This document shows positions 11,967-20,675 of a DNA stretch of 64,000 nt, one piece after another. The notes under the pieces are model-generated. The model worked only from the letters and a program-made list of their open reading frames with translations, was not told the origin of the DNA and made no database searches. The first letter of the stretch is position 1. Every line of letters starts with the position of its first letter. Source of the stretch: Acrocarpospora phusangensis (GTDB taxonomy: Bacteria > Actinomycetota > Actinomycetes > Streptosporangiales > Streptosporangiaceae). The stretch lies in NCBI RefSeq assembly GCF_016862995.1, contig NZ_BOOA01000004.1:124001-188000 (forward strand). The letters are read 5' to 3'. The position numbers were made by a program, and so were the translations under genes.

Positions 11967-13283
11967 TCAGAGTCCGGCGAAACGGCCGTTGCGGAAAAGG
12001 TCCACGAAGAGCTGGTGGTCCTGCCGAGCCCGCGCGCCGTAGGTGTGCGCGAACTCCACGAGCATCGCCACGAAACCGTCGTGGTCGCCGTTGAGCACGC
12101 TCGCGATCGCCTCCTCGGTGGAGAAGTCGACCAGGTCGTGGCTGGACTCGTCGTCGGCGACCGAGTGCATCCGGGCCACCGCCCTGCCGAGGTCCCGCAC
12201 CACAGACGCCAGGTCGGCCGGCTCGTTGACGTCACTCCAGTCCAGATCCGCCGAGTACGGCGAGACCTCCGCGACCAGCTGCCCGACCCCGTTGAGCACC
12301 GTGTAGCCCAGCCACGGATCGGCGTACGCCTGCAGGGCCCGCTGCGACTCCGCCGTGCGATGCCCCTGATGCCGGAAATATCCGTGCACCTTCTCGTCGG
12401 TGATGTAGCGCGCCACCGCCGGAACCTGCGCCTGCTTCATGTACAGGATCACGTCGTTCTCCAGCGCCTGCGTGTGCCCCTCCAGCAGCAGGTTGTACGA
12501 CGGCAGCCCCGCCGACCCGATCCCGATGCCCTTCCGCAGCGCCACATCCTTGATCACGTGCTCCACCGGGCTGAGCGGCGCCGGCAGCGTGCCCAGATAG
12601 TCCTGGAACGCGTCGATCACCGTGGCCCGGGTGATCGCGTCCACCGTCAGCCTGCTCTCGGTGATCGTGAACCGGCGCTCGAAGTTGTCGATCGTGGTCT
12701 CCAGATCGAGCATCGACACCCGCGTGTTCAGCCGCGCGGTCTGCAACACCCGGTGCAGCACCCCGGAGGTGGTGTCCAGCGTGAGCGACCCGATCGCGTC
12801 GTCCCCACCGTGCGCGATGCCCAGCAACTCCCCCAGGTACGAACGCGCGAAGTCGCCCACCAGGTGGCTGATCACGTCATCGGAGAGCGCCTTCGCGTAC
12901 CCGATCAGCGCCACACTCGCCGCGAACCGCTTCAGATCCCACGTGTACGGCCCCACGTACGCCTCGTCGAAGTCGTTCACGTTGAACACCAGCACCCCGG
13001 AGGCGTTCATGTACGTGCCGAAGTTCTCCGCGTGCAGGTCGCCGTGGATCCAGACGCGGCGGGTCAGCTCGTCGAGGTAGGAGTCGTCGGCCAGCTCACC
13101 GGACAGATCCGCGTAGAACAGGCACGCGCTCCCCCGGTAGAAGGCGAACGGCGTCGCCGCCATCTTGCGGAACTTGCGCCGGAAGGCCGCCGGTTCCCGC
13201 ACGATCGAGTCCCCGAACTCGGCCATGAGAACGTCGAGGATGTACTGAGACCGCTGCGTCATGAGGGGACGGTAGTGCGCCAC
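11967..13283 (-). CDS. DUF2252 family protein, kinase-like fold candidate
   Basis: 438 residues, normal for DUF2252. It carries WIHGDLHAENFG and VNDFDEAYVGPYTWDLKR, which resemble the catalytic HGDxxxxN and metal-binding Asp of aminoglycoside phosphotransferase-like kinases. An internal Met at residue 8 (MTQRSQ) is an alternative start. Cytoplasmic, no signal. The gene lies alone between TetR and a CapA-like gene on the same strand. Biochemical role is not established for the family as far as I know. Confidence 0.88.
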   Translation of the reverse strand: MAHYRPLMTQRSQYILDVLMAEFGDSIVREPAAFRRKFRKMAATPFAFYRGSACLFYADLSGELADDSYLDELTRRVWIHGDLHAENFGTYMNASGVLVFNVNDFDEAYVGPYTWDLKRFAASVALIGYAKALSDDVISHLVGDFARSYLGELLGIAHGGDDAIGSLTLDTTSGVLHRVLQTARLNTRVSMLDLETTIDNFERRFTITESRLTVDAITRATVIDAFQDYLGTLPAPLSPVEHVIKDVALRKGIGIGSAGLPSYNLLLEGHTQALENDVILYMKQAQVPAVARYITDEKVHGYFRHQGHRTAESQRALQAYADPWLGYTVLNGVGQLVAEVSPYSADLDWSDVNEPADLASVVRDLGRAVARMHSVADDESSHDLVDFSTEEAIASVLNGDHDGFVAMLVEFAHTYGARARQDHQLFVDLFRNGRFAGL

Positions 13284-13329
13284 ACGTGTCCCGCACCATG
13301 TCAGCGTGCCGAAATTCTGGTGACCCCGA

Positions 13330-14412
13330 CTAGGCGGGTTTTGCCGTCAGGCCCGTGCAGCCGCGCAGGGCCCGCCAGTTGGTCACCGCCTGCTTCCCGG
13401 CGGACCCGGTGACCTGGATCGGGATCCCGCCGTTGATCCGGGCCGGGGTCCACTGGTCCTTCAGCACCCGGCGGCCGTTGATGGTGAGGGTGAGCACGCC
13501 GGTCTGCCCGGTGTCCGGACCCCAGTTGTAGAAGACGAAGTTGCCGAGCCCGTAGCTCACGTAGCCCTTGCCGAGGTAGCCGGCCCCCAGCAGGATGTGC
13601 GCGTGCCCGCCGACGACCACGTCGGCCCCGGCCTCGATCAGCTGCGGCGCCAGCGACCGCTGCGCCTCGTTGGGGCATTTCTGCAGCTCGGTCCCCCAGT
13701 GCAGGTGCACGATGACGGTGTCGGAGTTCTTCCGCGCCTGCCGTACCGCCTGGAGCAGCCGCGCCTCCTCCTTGGCCGACGCCAGCCCGCCCTTCGTGCC
13801 GGTCGCCGTCCAGGCCGAGATGAACTCGGCGTCCAGCACCTGCGTCGCCCCGATGATCGCCACCCGGTTCCCGTTCACCGTGGTCCGCCACGGCCGGTAC
13901 GCCTCCGCCGCGTTCTTCCCGATCCCGACGATCGGATACTTGCTGCGCTTGATCGCGGCCAGCGTGTCCTGCAGCCCGCTGTCCATGTAGTCCATGCCGT
14001 GGTTGTTGGCCATCGACGCCACGTCCACCCCGGCCGCCTTGAGCGCCGTGAACGCGCTGGCCGGAGCCCGGAACGTGTACTGCTTGCCGGGCGCGGGCGT
14101 GCCCGCCGTGGTGATCGCCGTCTCCAGGTTCACCATGGCCAGGTCGGCCTTGCTGAGCACCTTCGCGATCGGGCCCAGCGCGGTACGCGGATTGGCGTCG
14201 AGCCGGCTGCGCAGGAGGCCCTCGAAGTGCACGTCCCCGCCGAACGCGATCGTGAACGGCTTACGCTGCGGTTTCGGGGACGCGGTGGCCGTGACCTCGG
14301 GCGCCTCCGTGGCCGAATCGGAGACCGGCTCCCCCTCGGCCGCGCTGCAGCCCAGCGCGAGGACAGCAAGGGCGAGCACGGTGACCAAATGGCTCTTCAC
14401 GACGTTGAGCAT
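13330..14412 (-). CDS. CapA-family metallophosphatase-like lipoprotein
   Basis: 360 residues. Lipoprotein signal with lipobox LALGC (Cys22), then a Thr/Pro/Glu linker and a CapA/PgsA domain: FGGDVHFEG, MVNLETAIT, NNHGMDYMDSG, HLHWGTE and GGHAHILLG are the metallophosphatase-type metal ligands. Family members take part in poly-gamma-glutamate capsule export in Bacillus, but this isolated actinobacterial copy has no pgsBC partners, so a general cell-wall or surface role is more likely. Confidence 0.9.
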   Translation of the reverse strand: MLNVVKSHLVTVLALAVLALGCSAAEGEPVSDSATEAPEVTATASPKPQRKPFTIAFGGDVHFEGLLRSRLDANPRTALGPIAKVLSKADLAMVNLETAITTAGTPAPGKQYTFRAPASAFTALKAAGVDVASMANNHGMDYMDSGLQDTLAAIKRSKYPIVGIGKNAAEAYRPWRTTVNGNRVAIIGATQVLDAEFISAWTATGTKGGLASAKEEARLLQAVRQARKNSDTVIVHLHWGTELQKCPNEAQRSLAPQLIEAGADVVVGGHAHILLGAGYLGKGYVSYGLGNFVFYNWGPDTGQTGVLTLTINGRRVLKDQWTPARINGGIPIQVTGSAGKQAVTNWRALRGCTGLTAKPA

Positions 14413-14509
14413 GCCATCTCGGACGCCCCAACGGGCGGATCAAACCCGATATGACCCGATTTGCCCTCCACCAGACTGGAACGGTTCAAGATCTTTGTAG
14501 TCAGGTAAA

Positions 14510-14577
14510 GGGCCCTCGGCACGTGACTGGCCCGCGTCCCCACCGGGGAGACGCGGGCCAGTCATGGTTGAGGGCCC
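14510..14577. terminator. Large nested terminator hairpin
   Basis: Two nested perfect inverted repeats: outer arms GGGCCCTC / GAGGGCCC (14510-14517, 14570-14577) and inner arms GACTGGCCCGCGTC / GACGCGGGCCAGTC (14525-14538, 14550-14563). It lies just downstream of the minus-strand DUF397 gene. A third GGGCCCTC at 14583-14590 overlaps the DUF397 stop codon, allowing an alternative pairing. Confidence 0.75.
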
Positions 14578-14588
14578 CTCAAGGGCCC

Positions 14589-14843
14589 TCAGAAATCGAA
14601 CTCCCCATCCTTGATCCCGGCGGCAAGGGCCCGCCAATCCTCCACGGACACGATCAAAGCCACCCCACTCCGATCGTTGCTGTCCCTGATGCCCACATGC
14701 GTGAGGTTCAGCTGGGCCACCTCGATGCAGTTCCCATTGGCGCTGCGGCGACTCTTGCGCCAGACGGCCTTGGACAGGTCGGAATCCAGCACTGCCCACC
14801 CCTTTTCGTCGAAACCGATACCAGGATGAACGTGTGCGAGCAA
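14589..14843 (-). CDS. DUF397 protein
   Basis: 84 residues. The DUF397 core runs from WRKSRRSANGNCIEVAQL through VGIRDSNDRSGVALIVSVEDWRALAAGIKDGEFDF. Such small proteins are typical of actinomycetes and are usually encoded next to an XRE/DUF5753 regulator, where they act as its partner or antagonist (WhiJ/BldB-type systems). A later start near residue 18 is possible. Second DUF397 gene follows 250 bases upstream. Confidence 0.88.
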   Translation of the reverse strand: MLAHVHPGIGFDEKGWAVLDSDLSKAVWRKSRRSANGNCIEVAQLNLTHVGIRDSNDRSGVALIVSVEDWRALAAGIKDGEFDF

Positions 14844-15094
14844 TCTCTCAAGGTTACAAACGTGATGGAACTACTCTGAAGGTCGAAATTTCGCGTTTTA
14901 GCTGGTCAGAGCGAAGAACATCGGGAAGCTCAGTGCGTTGTAGCATGGCGTGGCATACGGATGATCTAGCAATCCGGAATATCGGCTGGCCGACAGGACC
15001 CTGGACAGATCTGGTCGGCCGGCGCGAGAGAACACGGCTGGCGAGAATCCGGCGACGGCTCCGGTGGAAGACATCGGAGCCGTTATATCTCGTG
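14844..15094. other. Gap between two DUF397 genes, nothing recognised
   Basis: A lower-GC stretch of 251 bases. A weak 81-codon minus-strand ORF crosses it but shows no family resemblance and overlaps the neighbouring DUF397 gene. It probably holds the promoter of the downstream minus-strand DUF397 gene. Confidence 0.4.
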
Positions 15095-15289
15095 CTAGAA
15101 GTCGAACTCGGCGCCCTTGACGCCCTTCACGAACGCGGTCCACTCATCCGCCGTGAAGAACAGCGCCGGCCCTTCCTGGTCCTTGCTGTCGCGGACCCCC
15201 ACGGAGCCGTTGCCGAGGCGCGCGACCTCGACACAGTTGCCGTTGATGCTCCATGAGCTCTTCTTCCAGTCCACGCCATGCGTGTTCAA
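15095..15289 (-). CDS. DUF397 protein (second copy)
   Basis: 64 residues, a minimal DUF397 domain: VDWKKSSWSINGNCVEVARLGNGSVGVRDSKDQ, then TADEWTAFVKGVKGAEFDF. About 59 bases downstream of the XRE regulator stop on the same strand, the usual pairing. The two DUF397 proteins share the K/R-S-x-x-S-x-x-N-G-N-C-x-E-V-A pattern and the C-terminal GEFDF/GAEFDF end. Confidence 0.9.
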   Translation of the reverse strand: MNTHGVDWKKSSWSINGNCVEVARLGNGSVGVRDSKDQEGPALFFTADEWTAFVKGVKGAEFDF

Positions 15290-15348
15290 CTATCGTCCAT
15301 CTCCGCGCGGCGACGACCGCCGGCCAGGCGCCCCCTAGGCACCCTGAC

Positions 15349-16221
15349 CTAGGCCGCCCAGTGCGCCATCGTTTCCTTGATGAGTTGCCGCGACGCGAGC
15401 TCACTCAGCGCGGCCTTCGCCAGGTGCTCGAAGGCTCGCTCATACACGAAGACGCCTTCCGCTCCGTCGATGAACCGGCCACCCAAGAGGTCTTCCAGGT
15501 AGACGGCGTCAGGGACGTCACGGAACGTGAAATGCACGAAGGGACCCGTGGCCATAGGCAGTTGAGTCGCGCGAGTGATGACCCGCACGTCCACGTGCTC
15601 CCTCTCGGAGATCTCCGCCAGGTGCTGGAGCTGCTTTCGCATGACCGCGGGATCGCCGACCATGCGGGTCAGCACCGCCTGGTCGATGACGGTCAGCAGC
15701 ATCAGCGGTTCCTGGGTGAACAGGCGCGTGTGCTGGCGCCTTATCCGCGCCTCCACTCGCGCGTTCGACCAGACCGGTGGAATCTGGTTGATCGGCTGGA
15801 TGACGTTGCCGAGAAGCGCCTGTGCGTACTCCTCCGTCTGGAGGAGGCCGGGAACCACCTGCGGTTCCCAGTTACGCATCACGGTCGCTTCCGCTTCTAA
15901 CCCGATGTAGGCGATATAGCCCTGGTCAAGGGCCGCGCTATATTTCTCCCACCAGCCCTTTTGGGTGGCGTTCTTACGGAGAGTGAGTACATCCCCTAAG
16001 ACGACGGCGTCGATCCCGAACAGGTCGAGCAGTTTGACGACGTCGTCCTCCGTGGGAAGCGTCTTCGCGTTCTCGATGCGGCTGAGCTTCGCGGCGGACC
16101 AACCCACGAGTTTCGCCGCTTCCTCACCGGTCATCTCGGTGGTCTCACGAAGGCGGCGCAACTCCTGCCCGAGGCGTCGGCGCCGGGGGCTGGGCGACTC
16201 GAAATCCGCCATCCCGACCAC
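15349..16221 (-). CDS. XRE helix-turn-helix regulator with DUF5753 domain
   Basis: 290 residues; an internal Met at residue 4 is an alternative start. The N-terminal helix-turn-helix (LGQELRRLRETTEMTGEEAAKLVGWSAAKLSRIEN) is followed by the DUF5753 domain with YIGLEAEATVMRNWEPQVVPGLLQTEEYA and RQHTRLF. This family controls antibiotic production and development in actinomycetes together with DUF397 proteins, two of which lie immediately downstream. Confidence 0.93.
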   Translation of the reverse strand: MVGMADFESPSPRRRRLGQELRRLRETTEMTGEEAAKLVGWSAAKLSRIENAKTLPTEDDVVKLLDLFGIDAVVLGDVLTLRKNATQKGWWEKYSAALDQGYIAYIGLEAEATVMRNWEPQVVPGLLQTEEYAQALLGNVIQPINQIPPVWSNARVEARIRRQHTRLFTQEPLMLLTVIDQAVLTRMVGDPAVMRKQLQHLAEISEREHVDVRVITRATQLPMATGPFVHFTFRDVPDAVYLEDLLGGRFIDGAEGVFVYERAFEHLAKAALSELASRQLIKETMAHWAA

Positions 16222-16559
16222 CGTCCCCTACAACTCGCGCTGGGCTGGTCGGCCCCTATCGGAGGGACCGGTCCCATCGTATGCAAATTGCAGACGCTAT
16301 TGCACGCATACGGGGGGGATTTCTTACGTCACGTCTTGCAGACAAATGTCTTCTGAGCGACCATCAAAGCAGGAAGGTTACATCGAAGATCACTGAGCCC
16401 GCCGATGATCGTCCGGCCCGGGCTCCCTATCCGGCAAAGGCGCCGTTCCCCACACCCGAAGACGTCCTTGCGACGAAGCAAGGAAAAGGCCGGGTCGAAG
16501 GCTGCCACCGACGACCCGGCCTGAGAGCTCCAGTCGAAGCCACCGAAAAGGAGTCTCCT
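16222..16559. promoter_or_regulatory. Divergent promoter region with two palindromes
   Basis: No gene in this stretch. GGGACCGGTCCC (16264-16275) is a perfect 12-bp palindrome, and CGTATGC / GCATACG (16278-16312) is an inverted repeat with a 21-base spacer; both sit 40-90 bp before the XRE gene and are candidate autoregulatory operators. AAAAGGAG at 16546-16553 is a strong ribosome site for the plus-strand small ORF. Confidence 0.5.
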
Positions 16560-16781
16560 ATGCACTTCCACGGTACCAACGCCCTCCTGCTATGCAAGGC
16601 CCAGCTCATACTGCTTCTCGATGGCGCGGACCGCCGGCTCTGCGCCGCCCAGGACCGCTGGGCGTACGAGCTGGAGTGGACCATCAAGCGGGCCGGGTTC
16701 GGCGCCAGGCGCTACCGGGACCCGCGTTTCGATCTTGTCCAGGAAGTCGAAGAGGCCGGCCGGATGGCCCTCCTGAACTGA
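16560..16781 (+). CDS. Small protein of unknown function
   Basis: 73 residues beginning MHFHGTNALLLCKAQL. The start is fixed by AAAAGGAG 7 bases upstream. Helical, with a central LDGADRRLCAAQDRWAYELEWTIKR segment; no signal peptide. Divergent from the XRE/DUF397 group and followed by a terminator hairpin, so it is a separate unit. No family recognised. Confidence 0.6.
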   Translation: MHFHGTNALLLCKAQLILLLDGADRRLCAAQDRWAYELEWTIKRAGFGARRYRDPRFDLVQEVEEAGRMALLN

Positions 16782-16815
16782 GCCCTTCCCCGCGCCTCCC
16801 CTCGGGGAGGGCTCA
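16779..16815 (+). terminator. Terminator-like hairpin after small ORF
   Basis: TGAGCCCTTCCCC pairs with GGGGAGGGCTCA with a single bulged T. It includes the stop codon of the small protein gene. Confidence 0.65.
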
Positions 16816-16853
16816 GGGGCCGCCTTGGCGTACCGCGGGGGCGCCAGGGCGCC

Positions 16854-16896
16854 CGGAAGCCCCAGAACAGAGCTATATTCCGTTCTGGGGCTTCCG
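16854..16896 (+). promoter_or_regulatory. 15-bp perfect hairpin in the molybdoenzyme leader
   Basis: CGGAAGCCCCAGAAC (16854-16868) and GTTCTGGGGCTTCCG (16882-16896) pair perfectly around a 13-base AT-rich loop, ending 21 bases before the start codon of the molybdopterin oxidoreductase. It could be a leader attenuator or a protein-binding operator. Confidence 0.55.
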
Positions 16897-16917
16897 ACCT
16901 TCCACGGAGGAGCGCAC

Positions 16918-19059
16918 ATGAGCACCGTCTTCCGCACCTGCCCGCTCTGCGAGGCCGTCTGCGGCCTCACGATCACCCTGGATGACGCCGGCCACGTCAC
17001 CGACGTGCGCGGCGACCGCGAAGACCCGTTCAGCAAGGGCTTCATCTGCCCGAAGGGCGCCTCGCTGGGCCGCCTGGACGAGGACCCCGACCGCCTGCGC
17101 GCCCCGCTCGTCCGGGACGGCGACCAGTGGCGGGAGGTCTCCTGGCCGGAGGCGTTCGCCGCCGTCGAGCGCGGCCTGGCCGCCGTACCCGGCCCCGCCC
17201 GGGCCGTCTACCTGGGCAACCCGAGCGCCCACACCATGGCCGGCGCCCTGTACGGCGGCGCCGTCATCCGCAGCCTCGGCACCCGCAGCGTCTTCTCCGC
17301 CAGCACCGCCGACCAGATGCCCAAACACGTCTCCTGCGGGCTCATGTTCGGCCACCCGCTGACCATCCCGGTGCCCGACCTGGACCGCACCGGTTACCTG
17401 CTCATGCTGGGCGCCAACCCGCTGGAGTCCAACGGCTCGCTCTGCACCGCGCCCGACTTCCCCGGCCGGCTGAAGGCCATCAGGAAGCGCGGCGGGCGCC
17501 TGGTCGTCGTCGACCCGCGCCGGACCCGTACCGCCGACCTGGCCGACGAGCACGTCTTCGTCCGGCCCGGCACCGACGCCTACCTGCTCGCCGGCATCGC
17601 CCACACGCTCTTCGCCGAGGACCTGGTCACCGTGGACGTGCCGGTCAACGGCCTGGCCGAGGTCGCGGAGGCACTACGGGACTTCACCCCCGAGACGGCC
17701 GCCCAGGCGTGCGGGGTGCCCGCCGACGTGATCGTACGGCTCGCGCGCGAGCTCGCCGCCGCCCCGGCCGCCGCCGTGTACGGCCGGATCGGCACCTGCA
17801 CGGCCGAGTTCGGCACCCTCACCCAGTGGCTGGTGGACGTGCTCAACGTGCTCACCGGCAACCTGGACCGGCCGGGCGGGGCCATGTTCCCGCGGCCGGC
17901 GACCGAGGGGGCGCGGCGGCGTAAGCCGTACGCGACGGGGCGGTGGCACAGCCGGGTGCGGGGGCTGCCGGAGGCCAACGGGGAGCTGCCGGTGGCGGCG
18001 CTGGCCGAGGAGATCGAGACGCCGGGCGAGGGGCAGGTCCGGGCGCTGATCACGATCGCCGGGAATCCGGTGCTGTCGGCGCCCAACGGGGCCCGGCTGG
18101 ACCGGGCGTTCCGCGGGCTGGAGTTCATGGTGAGCGTCGATCCGTACCTGAACGAGACGACGAAGCACGCGCATGTGATCCTGCCGCCGCCGCGCATCCT
18201 CAACGCCGGGCATTTCGACTTCGCGCTGCTGGGCTTCGCGGTGCGCAACTACGCCAGGTACTCGCCTCCGGCGTTGCCCTCGGACGGCGCGCCGCCCGAG
18301 ACCGAGATCCTGGCCCGGCTCGCGATGATCGCCTCCGGGCAGGGCGCGGACGCCGACCCGGCCCTGCTGGACGAGCTGATCCTGGACGGCCTGCTCCGCG
18401 ACACCGGCGATCCCGCCGAGCGGCGGGCCGCGCTGGACGGCTCCTCGGGCGCGGAGCAGCGGCTCGACGCCATGCTCCGCCTCGGCCCGTACGGTGAGTG
18501 GTCCGGCGGCGGGGACCTGTCCCTGCGCAAACTCCTGGACAACCCGCACGGCCTCGACCTGGGCCCGCTGGAGCCCCGCCTGCCGGGCAACCTGGCGACC
18601 GCCTCCGGCCGCGTCGAACTCGCCCCCGCCCAGATCCTGTCCGACCTGGTACGGCTCCGCGCCCGCCTCACCGCCGACACCCCCGAGTTCCTGCTCATCG
18701 GACGGCGGCACCTGCGCTCCAACAACAGCTGGCTGCACAACGTGGGCCCGCTGGTCGGCGGCACCAACCGCTGCACGTTACAGATCAACCCGGCCGACGT
18801 GGCCCGGCTGGGGCTCGGCCGGGAGGCGGTGGTGCGCTCGGCCAAGGGCACGCTGACCGTGCCGCTGGAGCCGACCGACACGATCATGCCGGGGGTGGTC
18901 AGCCTGCCCCACGGCTGGGGCCATGAGGGCAGCTCACAGGCGGTCGCGGCCAAGAACGCGGGCCTGAACGTCAACGTGCTCACCGACGAGGACGTGATCG
19001 ACCCGCTCTCCGGCAACGCCGTCTTCAACGGTGTCCCGGTGGTGCTGACGACGCCATGA
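16918..19059 (+). CDS. Molybdopterin-dependent oxidoreductase (FdhF/NarB-like)
   Basis: 713 residues from the ATG behind GGAGGAG; an in-frame start at 16825 lies inside the upstream hairpin and is rejected. The N-terminal 4Fe-4S motif is CPLCEAVC with a fourth Cys in FICPKG. The molybdopterin domain spans most of the protein (GANPLESNGSL, VVVDPRRTRTADLADEHVFVRPGTDAYLL) and the C-terminal dinucleotide-binding domain has RRHLRSNNSWLHN. No Tat signal, so cytoplasmic. No partner subunit is adjacent, so the electron partner and substrate are unknown. Confidence 0.9.
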   Translation: MSTVFRTCPLCEAVCGLTITLDDAGHVTDVRGDREDPFSKGFICPKGASLGRLDEDPDRLRAPLVRDGDQWREVSWPEAFAAVERGLAAVPGPARAVYLGNPSAHTMAGALYGGAVIRSLGTRSVFSASTADQMPKHVSCGLMFGHPLTIPVPDLDRTGYLLMLGANPLESNGSLCTAPDFPGRLKAIRKRGGRLVVVDPRRTRTADLADEHVFVRPGTDAYLLAGIAHTLFAEDLVTVDVPVNGLAEVAEALRDFTPETAAQACGVPADVIVRLARELAAAPAAAVYGRIGTCTAEFGTLTQWLVDVLNVLTGNLDRPGGAMFPRPATEGARRRKPYATGRWHSRVRGLPEANGELPVAALAEEIETPGEGQVRALITIAGNPVLSAPNGARLDRAFRGLEFMVSVDPYLNETTKHAHVILPPPRILNAGHFDFALLGFAVRNYARYSPPALPSDGAPPETEILARLAMIASGQGADADPALLDELILDGLLRDTGDPAERRAALDGSSGAEQRLDAMLRLGPYGEWSGGGDLSLRKLLDNPHGLDLGPLEPRLPGNLATASGRVELAPAQILSDLVRLRARLTADTPEFLLIGRRHLRSNNSWLHNVGPLVGGTNRCTLQINPADVARLGLGREAVVRSAKGTLTVPLEPTDTIMPGVVSLPHGWGHEGSSQAVAAKNAGLNVNVLTDEDVIDPLSGNAVFNGVPVVLTTP

Positions 19060-19110
19060 TCTCCTAACCCCGGCCACCGGGCGTGATCACGGCGGTTTAG
19101 GCTTGCGCAG

Positions 19111-19713
19111 GTGACCACCGCGCACCACGAGGACCGCCTGCACGCCCAGATCGCGTTCATCCTGGAGATCGACAAGCTCAAGCGCGTGCTGCGGCGCAAC
19201 CTGCTCATGGACGGCTCCCGGCGGGAGAACGACGCCGAGCACTCCTGGTACCTGGCCATGCTGGCCCTGGTCCTGGCCGAGCACGCCGAGCCCGGCGTGG
19301 ACCTGGGCCGGGTGGTCCGCATGCTGCTCGTGCACGACATCGTGGAGATCGACGCGGGCGACACCTTCATCTACGACGTGGTCGCGGTGGAGGCGCAGGC
19401 GGCGGCCGAGATCGCGGCGGCCGAACGCCTCTTCGGGCTGCTGCCGGAGGAGCAGGCGCGTGAGTTCCGTGCGCTCTGGGAGGAGTTCGAGGCCCGTGAG
19501 ACGCCTGAGGCGCGGTTCGCGAAGGCGCTGGACCGGCTGGCGCCGATGATGGCCAACCACCACAACGAGGGCGGCACCTGGGCGCTGTACAGGGTGACGG
19601 CGCGGCAGGTCCTGGAGAAGGTCGCGCTCATCACGGACGGCTCCCCGAGGCTGGGCGCCTTCGCGACGGACCTGGTGGAGACCTCCGTGGCGCGGGGGCA
19701 CCTCCAGCCCTGA
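19111..19713 (+). CDS. HD-domain hydrolase (YfbR/HDDC2-like 5'-nucleotidase)
   Basis: 200 residues from GTG. Metal ligands of the HD fold: DAEHSWYLAMLA (His) and MLLVHDIVEIDAGD (HD). Family members dephosphorylate deoxynucleoside monophosphates. LDRLAPMMANHHNEGGTW is typical of the HDDC2 group. Specificity is inferred from family only. It starts about 50 bases after the molybdoenzyme gene. Confidence 0.85.
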   Translation: MTTAHHEDRLHAQIAFILEIDKLKRVLRRNLLMDGSRRENDAEHSWYLAMLALVLAEHAEPGVDLGRVVRMLLVHDIVEIDAGDTFIYDVVAVEAQAAAEIAAAERLFGLLPEEQAREFRALWEEFEARETPEARFAKALDRLAPMMANHHNEGGTWALYRVTARQVLEKVALITDGSPRLGAFATDLVETSVARGHLQP

Positions 19714-19760
19714 TGTTCGTGCCCTGGACGTGGGGGTACGTCGGTCAGGGGGTGAAATCG

Positions 19761-20660
19761 ATGGATAAATCGACCGAACCACGCCGGTCAAACCGGTTCA
19801 CGCTGCTCGCACCGCCCGGGGACACCCTGGACCGGCTGGAGCACACCCGCCGGCTCGACCCGCCGATCAGAGGGCTCGCGAAGGCCGTACGGGCCAGGAT
19901 CAGGCCGGGGAAGCTGCGGGATCTGCTCCACGGGGTGCCGATCGGGCATCCGCTCCACCCGGCGCTGGCCACGTTCACACTGGGGTCCCTGATCAGCACG
20001 TCCGTCCTGGACCTGACCTCGGCGAATCCGCGCGCGGCGCGGCGACTGCTGGCGGCCGGGCTGGTGACGGCGCTGCCCACGGCGATGGCGGGCGTGACCG
20101 ACTGGTCCACCCTCCACCGCGAGCAGCAGCGGGTCGGCTTCGTCCACGGGCTCGCCAACCTGACGGCGCTCTGCCTCTACTCCGGATCCCTTTTCCTGCG
20201 GGTCACCGGGCGTTCCGGCCGGGCCATGGCCTTCGCGGGCCTGGGGGCGGCCGGGCTGGCGGGGTATCTGGGCGGGCATCTGGCCTACCGCCAGGCCGCG
20301 GGGGCCAATCACGCCGAATCGGTCACCCACCTGGTGCCCACCGGCTGGCACGACCTCTGCTCCCTGCAGAGCCTGCCGCACGGCCGTCCGGTCATCCGCC
20401 GCCTCGGCTACATCGACCTCTTCGTGCTGCGGCTGAAGGAGACCGTGCACGTGCTCGCCGACGGCTGCTCGCATCTGGCCGGTCCGCTCCATCAGGGCCG
20501 GCTCGCCATCGAGGGCGGCAATCCCTGCGTCATCTGCCCCTGGCACGGCAGCGTTTTCCGGCTCAGCGACGGGTCCGTCGTGCACGGCCCGGCGACCTCT
20601 CCCCAGCCCTGCCTGCGAACCCGCCTCCGGGAGGATGGCATAGTCCAGGTTTGTGTGTAG
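19761..20660 (+). CDS. DUF2231 membrane protein fused to Rieske iron-sulfur domain
   Basis: 299 residues from the ATG at 19761; an earlier in-frame ATG (19713) overlaps the previous gene and is less likely. The N-terminal part has about four membrane segments with the DUF2231 signature GVPIGHPLHPALATFTLGS. The C-terminal 100 residues form a Rieske [2Fe-2S] domain with ligands CSHLAGPL and CVICPWHGSVF. It is a membrane redox protein, probably passing electrons to an unknown partner. The sulfite exporter gene follows after 15 bases. Confidence 0.9.
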   Translation: MDKSTEPRRSNRFTLLAPPGDTLDRLEHTRRLDPPIRGLAKAVRARIRPGKLRDLLHGVPIGHPLHPALATFTLGSLISTSVLDLTSANPRAARRLLAAGLVTALPTAMAGVTDWSTLHREQQRVGFVHGLANLTALCLYSGSLFLRVTGRSGRAMAFAGLGAAGLAGYLGGHLAYRQAAGANHAESVTHLVPTGWHDLCSLQSLPHGRPVIRRLGYIDLFVLRLKETVHVLADGCSHLAGPLHQGRLAIEGGNPCVICPWHGSVFRLSDGSVVHGPATSPQPCLRTRLREDGIVQVCV

Positions 20661-20675
20661 CGGGACGAGAATTTT

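Noticed and set aside
14898-15143. 81-codon minus-strand ORF between DUF397 genes
   Set aside because: Overlaps the DUF397 coding region and has no recognisable features.
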